A stretch of 64,000 nucleotides of DNA from Portulaca oleracea. Taxonomy: Eukaryota; Streptophyta; Magnoliopsida; Caryophyllales; Portulacaceae. The position numbers and the translations under genes were made by a program. The DNA is taken from positions 19,074,832 through 19,138,831 of the forward strand of contig CM055870.1 in assembly GCA_029582165.1 (NCBI GenBank), given 5' to 3'. Positions 57,919-64,000 of the stretch are shown piece after piece; position 1 is the stretch's first letter, and each line of letters starts with the position of its first letter. Under the pieces are notes generated by a model. The model was not told where the DNA came from, did no database searches, and saw only the letters and a program-made list of their open reading frames with translations.

Positions 57919-60900
57919 TCAATGCTGTTTAGAGGGGAGGATTTTGGTGAGGATATCAGCAAGTTGACACTGAGTAGGAAGGTAGCTAAGTTGTAGTAAG
58001 CCCTCCATGACCTTGTCTCTCGTAAAGTGACAATCCACTTCAATGTATTTTGTCCTCTCATAAAAGACAGGATTTTTGGCTATGTGTAAAGCAGATTGAT
58101 TGTCGCAATGAAGAAGGATAGGCTTGGTAATGGGCACTCCAAGCTCTCTCAATAGATTGGTTAGCCAAGTGACTTCTGCAGCAGCTTGAGCCATTGCTCT
58201 ATACTCAGCCTCAGCAGAAGATCTTGCCACAGTGGTTTGTTTCTTAGACTTCCAGCTTATTGGAGATCTGTCCATCATGATTATGTAACCTGTGACTGAT
58301 CTTTTGGATATTGGACATGCTGCCCAATCAGAATCAGTGAATGCTGTGAGTTGCAGTTGATCAGTTCCCTTAAGCAAAATTCCTTGCCCCGAAGTCCCAG
58401 CAATATATCTGATAAGATGATCCAAAACGTCCATGTGAGTGGTTCATGGATTTTGTATGAACTGACTGAGAGTTTGTACTGCAAAAGAAATGTCAGGGCG
58501 AGTGTTAGAAAGGAAATTAAGTTTGCCAATAAAAGTTCTATAAATACTAGGGTTTGTTAACAAAGTGCCATAGTCAGAATGTAGTTTGCAATTTAGAGGA
58601 AGAGGAGTAGCAGTGGGCTTAAAATTCAGATGTCCAGAGTCTTTGAGGAGATCTTGGGTGAATTTTCTTTGGGTTAAGCTAATGCCTTGGGGCAAATAAG
58701 ATACTTCAAGTCCAAGAAAGTAACTGAGGAGACCAAGGTCCTTGATCCCAAAGGCACTGTTCAATTGATCTTTGAGTCTGTCAATTTCAGAGATAGATGA
58801 TCCTATGAGAAGAATATCATCAACATAAACAGCCACAATGGTTAGATCATCAGAAGTTTTCTTGGTAAACAAACTATAGTCATTTTTAGATTGAATGTAT
58901 CCTTGATCCTTTAAGAAATGAGCCAATTTAGAGTGCCACTGTCGAGATGCTTGCTTGAGGCCATACAAAGACTTCTATAGCCTGCAAACTTTATTCTGAG
59001 GATTGTGAATCCCCTCAGGCATTTTCATGTACACTTCCTCGTGTAAATCTCCATGTAAAAAAGCATTGTCCACATCGAATTGATACAAAGACCAATTTCT
59101 TGCTGCTGCTAAAGCAATGATAGTTCTGATTGTTGTCATCTTCACCACGGGGCTAAACGTTTCATTGTAGTCAAGGCTCTCTTTTTGAGTGTTCCCTCTT
59201 ATAACTAACCTAGCCTTGTACCTTTCTAAGGATCCATCAGACCTCAATTTAACCTTATAAACCCATTTTGAGCTGATTGCTTTCTTCCCTGGGGGAAGGT
59301 CTACCTCAGTCCATGTATTATTGAGGAGAAGAGCATCTATTTCCCTTTTCATAGCATTTACCCATCCTGGGTAGGCAGCTGCTTGTCTGTATGTTGTAGG
59401 TTCCTCTAAATGATCAAACTGAGCTATCTGTTGTTGTTAAGAGGCATTGAGAGCAGTGAATTGAACAATATTACAGATCTTGGGCAGCTATGTATCATAA
59501 TCCTTCAGATAAGTAGGCTGTCTGATGGTTCTGGTAGATTTTCTGGTTGGAACAATAGTATTTGATGTGGTTTGGCTTGTATCTGTAGTGCTAGATGGAT
59601 GTTGTTGATGGTTTTGTGCAAAAATTTCTTCGGCCTCAGTAGCAGTTTCAATATTTGACAAAAAAATAGAATTAGGAAGCACAACATTATTATCATCAGA
59701 AACTACATGATATGGAAAATGTTCTTCACAAAATTTCACATCTCTGCTAAATATAATCCTTTTATCAATCATGTCATACATCTTATAGCCTTTCTTGTGA
59801 AAGGAATATCCGAAGAAGACACATGGATGTGCTCTTGGGTCAAATTTATGTCTATTAGCATTTAAAGTAGATGCAAAGCAAAGGCAACCAAAGACTCTCA
59901 AAGAGCTGTAATCAGGAGAGGAGTTGTAGAGCTTTTCATAGGCAGTTTTCAAGTCAATGGCAGAGTCTGGTATTCTATTGATCAAATAGGTGGCAGTCAA
60001 AACACAATCACCCCAGAATTTCAGGGGGAGTTTTGCTTGTATTAATAAAGCCCTAGCAACTTGCAAAATATGTTTGTGTTTTCTTTCTACAATTCCGTTC
60101 TGTTGCTGTCTTTCAACACATGATGTTTGATGCAAAATCCCATTTGAGGCATAGTATGAGTTAGCATGTGTGTCACAGAATTCTTTCCCATTATCAGATC
60201 TTACAATTTTGACAATGACATCAAAATGTTTTGTGACAAAGGAAATAAAGTTTTCTAGCATAGGAAAAGCATTGGTTTTGCTAGATAACAAGTATACCCA
60301 TGTTGTTCGAGTACAATCATCAACAATTGTCAAAAAAGAATGAAAACCATCATATGTATTTACTCTAAAAGGTCCCCATATATCTACAAGGATTATTTCA
60401 AATCTATTCTTAGCTCTACTAGTACTGGAAGGAAAGAGAGACTTGTGTTGTTTTGCTTGAGGGCAAATCTGACAGATAGAAGTATTAGGAATATTAGTCA
60501 GCCCAGGAATCCTTGTGGGATATTCAGGAGAGGGATGCCCTAATATGCAATGCCAAAGCTCTGAAGGAGAAAAAAGAGCAATGCCTTTTCCTTGGTTTTC
60601 AGATGTACTCCTGGAATTAATGGAGTTATTGGCATAATAAAGGCCTCCTTGCTGTCTACCAAGGGTTAAGCATTGGGTCTTCATAGGGTCCTGGATGTAG
60701 CAATTTCCAGGTGTAAATACTAAGTTTGTTTTGAGATCTTTAGTCAATTTATGTGCAGAAATTAGATTAAAATGAAAGGAAGAGACATGCAAGACATTCT
60801 GCAGAATAATTCCAGATTTAAGAGTCACTTTCCCTATATTTTTAACAGGCACTTGTTTACCATTAGGTAGGGTGATAAAACAAGAAGTAACAACAGGTGA

Positions 60901-62159
60901 ATAAGATGAAAAAAGATCTAAATGAGGTGTAATATGATCATTTGCACCACTATCAATCACCCATTGACCAGTCTCTTTATCAGAAATCAAACAAAAGGAT
61001 TTACCTGCGAGAAAGGCTGACTGCTGAGACTCCACTTGATCAGAAAGGTGTATATTCTGTTTGTTAAGTAGCTGCATCAGCTGAGTGTATTCTTCATTGC
61101 TGAGGGTGTGTCTTGGCACTTCTTGAGTGTCAAAAGAATTAGGGGCAACTTCAGGGTTAGTTTGCATATTTGCAGCAAATCTTTGTGACCTTTCAGCTTG
61201 TTTCCTAACCAATTTAAAACACTTCTCAACAAGATGACCAGGTTTCTTGCAGTAATAGCAATAGGGCATTTTGTTTTGATTAGCATGTGTATTGAAATTG
61301 TTGTTGGATGTCCTAGGTGCAGATTGAGATGCTGGGTTGGTAGAATATCCAGTGCAAATAGGATTCCTTGTATACCCTTGGGGAATATAGCCTGAATATT
61401 GGTGTTGATAACTATTTTGAGCATTCTTGGGGTTTTGATTCCTAGAGGAATTGAATGCCACAGAACCTTCTTCAGGAAGAGAGGGTTTCTTGATGTTTTG
61501 TTGTTCTTCTTGAAGCACAATGCTATAAGTTTGGTTGACACTTGGCAAGGGTGTTATCATAAGAATACTACCCCTTACATTTTTATATTGCTCATTCAAT
61601 CCCATTAAAAACTGGAATAGTTGCTGTCTAGCTATCAGCTTGGATCCAGAACATTCAGAATCACAACTACAAGGGGTAACTACCATCACGTATTCATCCC
61701 AAATTTGTTTACATTTTGTGTAATATGCAGAGATGGATAGATTGCCTTGGCTAAGAGTACTCATATCCTGCTGGAGTTGATAAATCTTTGCTCCTTGATT
61801 ATATAACTAAACCTCTCTTTTAGGTCACTCCAAATAGCTGCTGCAGTTTCTGTATATAAGATACTTGAGGCTATGTCTTTTGTGACAGAATGAAGGAGCC
61901 AAGAAATGACCATGTTGTTACATCTTTCCCAGAAAGGTAATATAGGAGAATTAGCACCTGGTTTTTCAACTTTTCCTTCTATGAAGGTTAGTTTGTTCTT
62001 GGCTCTCAAGGATACCTCACACGACCTACTCCATTGCCCAAAGTTCATCCCAGTCAAAGGTTCATTTGTCAGGCTAAAATTAGGGTTATCTGAGTGGTGA
62101 AGATACAAAGGATGGTCAGAACCTATTGTTACTGGAACTATGACTTTCTCTTCACCCAT
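57919..62159 (-). pseudogene. Copia gag-pol, broken
   Basis: From ATG 62159: gag (LTGMNFGQWS, AIWSDLKERF) with a 2-bp insertion near 61800-61805 that shifts the frame into the main frame 59488-61764. That frame holds the zinc knuckle CYYCKKPGHLVEKC (about 61240), protease WVIDSGANDHI (about 60960), pre-integrase LWHCILGHPS and integrase core with WGPF, SDNGKEF and ERKHKHIL, ending at a TAG (59488-59490). A TAA (59437-59439), a TAG (58972-58974) and a TGA (58441-58443) break RT and RNase H. RT carries YVDDILLIG (about 58830) and RNase H FTDSDWAAC and NQSALHIAKN. Last codon at 57919. All catalytic motifs survive between the breaks. Confidence 0.95.
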
Positions 62160-62278
62160 GATAGGAAAGAAAAGGTGGAAAAGAGAAACAGAAGAAAAAG
62201 AATGCAAGCAAGATTTCAGAGAAGCAGACAGAAGATAGAAATGAAAAGAGGGGAAAGAAGGATATCACCAGATGGTAG

Positions 62279-62290
62279 GCTCTGATACCA
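62279..62290 (-). other. Copia primer-binding site
   Basis: TGGTATCAGAGC on the minus strand, directly next to the 5' LTR; complementary to the 3' end of initiator tRNA-Met, the usual Copia primer. Confidence 0.92.
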
Positions 62291-62537
62291 TGTCAATTTC
62301 CTTGATTTCTACCAAATCCCCTCGTGTGCAACAGCAAACAAATGATATAGAAACTTCATGTATTTGAGTGGATATATTACACAACCCTTTTCTCTGTGTG
62401 AAATGATACAGATGAGCCCTATATTTATAGGGAGAAACAAGGAGAGAAAGAGAAAAGAAGCTAATAAACAAAACAAAGATTCTAACTAACTTTAACTACC
62501 AAGAATAAAATCCAAGAAAATAATCTACCTGCCAACA
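62291..62537 (-). repeat. Copia 5' LTR
   Basis: 247 bp, differs from the 3' LTR at five positions, all single-base substitutions (four of them C/T on the plus strand). Confidence 0.95.
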
Positions 62538-62542
62538 CTAGA

Positions 62543-62690
62543 AACATAAAATTTAAATTTAATTAAAAAAAATCATGTCACCTCAGCCTTTTTATTCCCA
62601 CATATTTTAGAATTTGGAACAACATTGTCCTCCTAATCTTTTATAGTCAATTTGCTTCTTGGGGTGCCCCTTAGGTTCAATATGAGCTAA
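62543..62690. mobile_element. right half of the foldback MITE split by the Copia element
   Basis: Inverted partner of 57440-57616; see that entry. Confidence 0.75.
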
Positions 62691-63239
62691 TTTTAAGAGT
62701 GTTTCCTTTCTTCTTTTTTTTTTAAAATTTTTTTTTATGGAGCAAAACAATGATGCAAAGGACATGCATCACTTTCATGATGGATTAAACAGCCAACTGA
62801 TCGCACTCTAAGATGGACTAAAAGGTCCAAGTTCCAACACTCTCAGACTCCTGTTCTCAGAATAACACCTGCATAATTGCCAGACCCTCAAGAACAATGC
62901 TAACTTGCTAAGCCTCAACTTAAGCAATCAGTCAGCATTTCTTTGTTGTTCCAGTAGATATGCAAGTGAATACATCCAACGTATACCTTATTCTGAAAGC
63001 TTATGATGAGCATCTACTTGAGTCGACCATTTCCAAGATCTAATTCCAGTTTTTGCTTCAAAAACCAAGGATCAGATTCCTTCACCCTATAACTTTTAAC
63101 TCTATTTTTATTGGTCGCTCAGGGAACCTTATTCTGCAAGCCAGACTTCCTAGTTCCTACATTAAACCTTACTAGAGGCTCTTTAAACAGCCTATGAGAT
63201 ATAGAAACTTTGAAATACGGGGGAAAAAAAAAACCATTC
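62691..63239. other. no gene seen
   Basis: Mixed-composition sequence without a supported frame. Confidence 0.4.
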
Positions 63240-63244
63240 AAGTA

Positions 63245-63480
63245 ATATTTCCCGAGCGGACGGGTGGCCAATAGCAAATTTCGTTACCATGTTGGAAGGG
63301 TTCAGGGGAAATAAACAAGCGAGAGCTGTTTAAGAAAGAGGCGGGAGATCGCTCTCCGCGGCAGCAAAAGGAAAAGGCGATATTGAGTCAGATTGACTTT
63401 AGAAAGCCAATTCTATTTGTTGTTCTATTCCCAAGTTCTATTCCAAAAGACTATCCAATGCTGAGTTCGTAAGGACACTC
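63245..63480. other. possible organelle-derived insert
   Basis: The composition changes sharply to GC-richer text (CCGAGCGGACGGGTGGCCAA, AGAGGCGGGAGATCGCTCTC) unlike the AT-rich flanks and without an open frame. This looks like plant mitochondrial non-coding DNA in style, but I cannot match it to a gene. Confidence 0.3.
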
Positions 63481-63784
63481 CACCGCACTATCACATATGG
63501 GGGAAAAGGCAGTTGAGGGGGAGTGTGTGAGGGTTGTTTATTTCAAGAATAGGTTGGATTCAACCAGTTGTACCCCTTTTTTCTTTATAACAATAACTAG
63601 GGACGAAATGTACATGATTTCATGAATTACTTCTGAATAGATAAAGATATCATAACTATTGAAGAGAACAATGCGTTGGCATGATTCGGTTGTTGTTTTC
63701 CGTTCGGCAACTATAACAATATTTACTAGTGGAAAAGTTCAAGTTTGGGCTGAAATACTGCTACTCATAATGTTGCCCAACTCA

Positions 63785-63985
63785 ATCGTGAGCAACACTA
63801 AAGTGTATGAAACATAAGCACCTACTGACCTACAGTTATGCATCCTTCTTTACAAAGGAAATGAGGGTTAACTCACACCTCTATTTCCCTCTCCTTCCCT
63901 CAATATAATCAAAGGCCAAGCTATGGGAGTGTCGAGTGAAAGTATGAAACATAAGCACCTACAGTTATGCATCCTTCTGCAGCCG
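63785..63985. repeat. short direct repeat
   Basis: ATGAAACATAAGCACCTAC followed by ACAGTTATGCATCCTTCT is present at about 63806-63852 and 63943-63978, the first copy with an extra TGACCT. No function seen. Confidence 0.7.
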
Positions 63986-64000
63986 TATCAGGAGTAGCAT

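Larger units (their letters stand above)
57622..62537 (-). mobile_element. Ty1/Copia LTR retrotransposon, nearly full length
   Basis: 4916 bp on the minus strand. LTRs 62291-62537 (5') and 57622-57868 (3'), 247 bp each, TG...CA, five differences (98.0% identical). Target duplication CTAGA at 57617-57621 and 62538-62542. Primer site at 62279-62290, complementary to initiator tRNA-Met; polypurine tract at 57869-57880 (complement of CCCCCCCTTAAG). Coding order gag, protease, integrase, RT, RNase H is Copia. Several stops and one frameshift, so it cannot make the full polyprotein. The close LTRs point to recent insertion. Confidence 0.97.

Overview
This window is plant nuclear DNA, almost certainly from a eudicot. 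Evidence: spliced genes of plant-only families (an isoprenylated heavy-metal-binding protein, an F-box/FBA protein, a multi-pass membrane protein), a nuclear tRNA-Ser with internal Pol III promoter, and plant-type transposons (Cassandra TRIM, Helitron, Stowaway and Tourist MITEs, FAR1-type MULEs, Tip100- and Ac-like hATs). The look of the F-box protein and of the repeats would fit Amaranthaceae/Caryophyllales, but that is only an impression.

Only four intact gene models are supported: a HIPP (24103-25569, minus, 5 exons, 243 aa), tRNA-Ser(GCT) (27281-27362, minus), a 273-aa membrane protein (27549-29520, plus, 2 exons) and a single-exon Cys-containing protein of unknown function (40342-41091, plus). 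An F-box gene (32317-33499, minus) and a duplicated HIPP last exon (23610-23866, minus) are broken.

Layout. 1-2.1 kb: gag-like retroelement remnant on the minus strand. 2.0-20 kb: a transposon nest. Two related blocks in opposite orientation (C-left 3330-4049 and C-right 18775-19450) flank a TA microsatellite. Element A (4145-10042) sits in that tract and carries an Ac-like hAT (4828-5779). A Helitron (10124-18767) lies next to A and carries element B (12587-17893). A and B share termini starting GGGAACGGATC, lie in TA tracts, carry FAR1-type transposase remnants, and are filled with a short motif close to TGTGGTCA. A second copy of the Helitron's internal tandem repeat preserves the unoccupied insertion site of B. 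20.0-20.46 kb: a LINE reverse-transcriptase fragment folded on itself. 20.5-23 kb: unassigned, ending in a Tourist-like MITE. 23.6-29.5 kb: HIPP pseudo-exon, HIPP gene, tRNA-Ser and membrane-protein gene. 31.4-35.9 kb: a possible Tip100-type composite element with the F-box pseudogene, MITEs and tRNA-like boxes. 36-42.4 kb: MITEs around the 40.3-kb gene. 42.8-51.3 kb: LINE remnant, two opposed copies of one GGGTCGGG-rich hAT-like element, a long-TIR MULE (45561-49378) containing a decayed hAT transposase, and a triple nest (49499-51299). 53.1-54.3 kb: a Cassandra TRIM with 5S-rRNA-like LTRs and a MITE inside one LTR. 55.6-57.4 kb: a 1.8-kb foldback with a 9-bp target duplication. 57.6-62.5 kb: a young Ty1/Copia element (minus) with 98% identical LTRs but several broken codons, inside a foldback MITE. 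62.7-64 kb: no gene seen; one stretch looks organelle-derived.

The genes do not form a pathway. The biology here is mostly how transposons nest: many insertions still show target duplications, so their order can be read directly. The most unusual signal is the TA-tract-seeking, motif-saturated MULE derivatives A and B. Exon limits come from reading splice signals and frames by eye; transposon limits come from terminal repeats and target duplications compared by eye.
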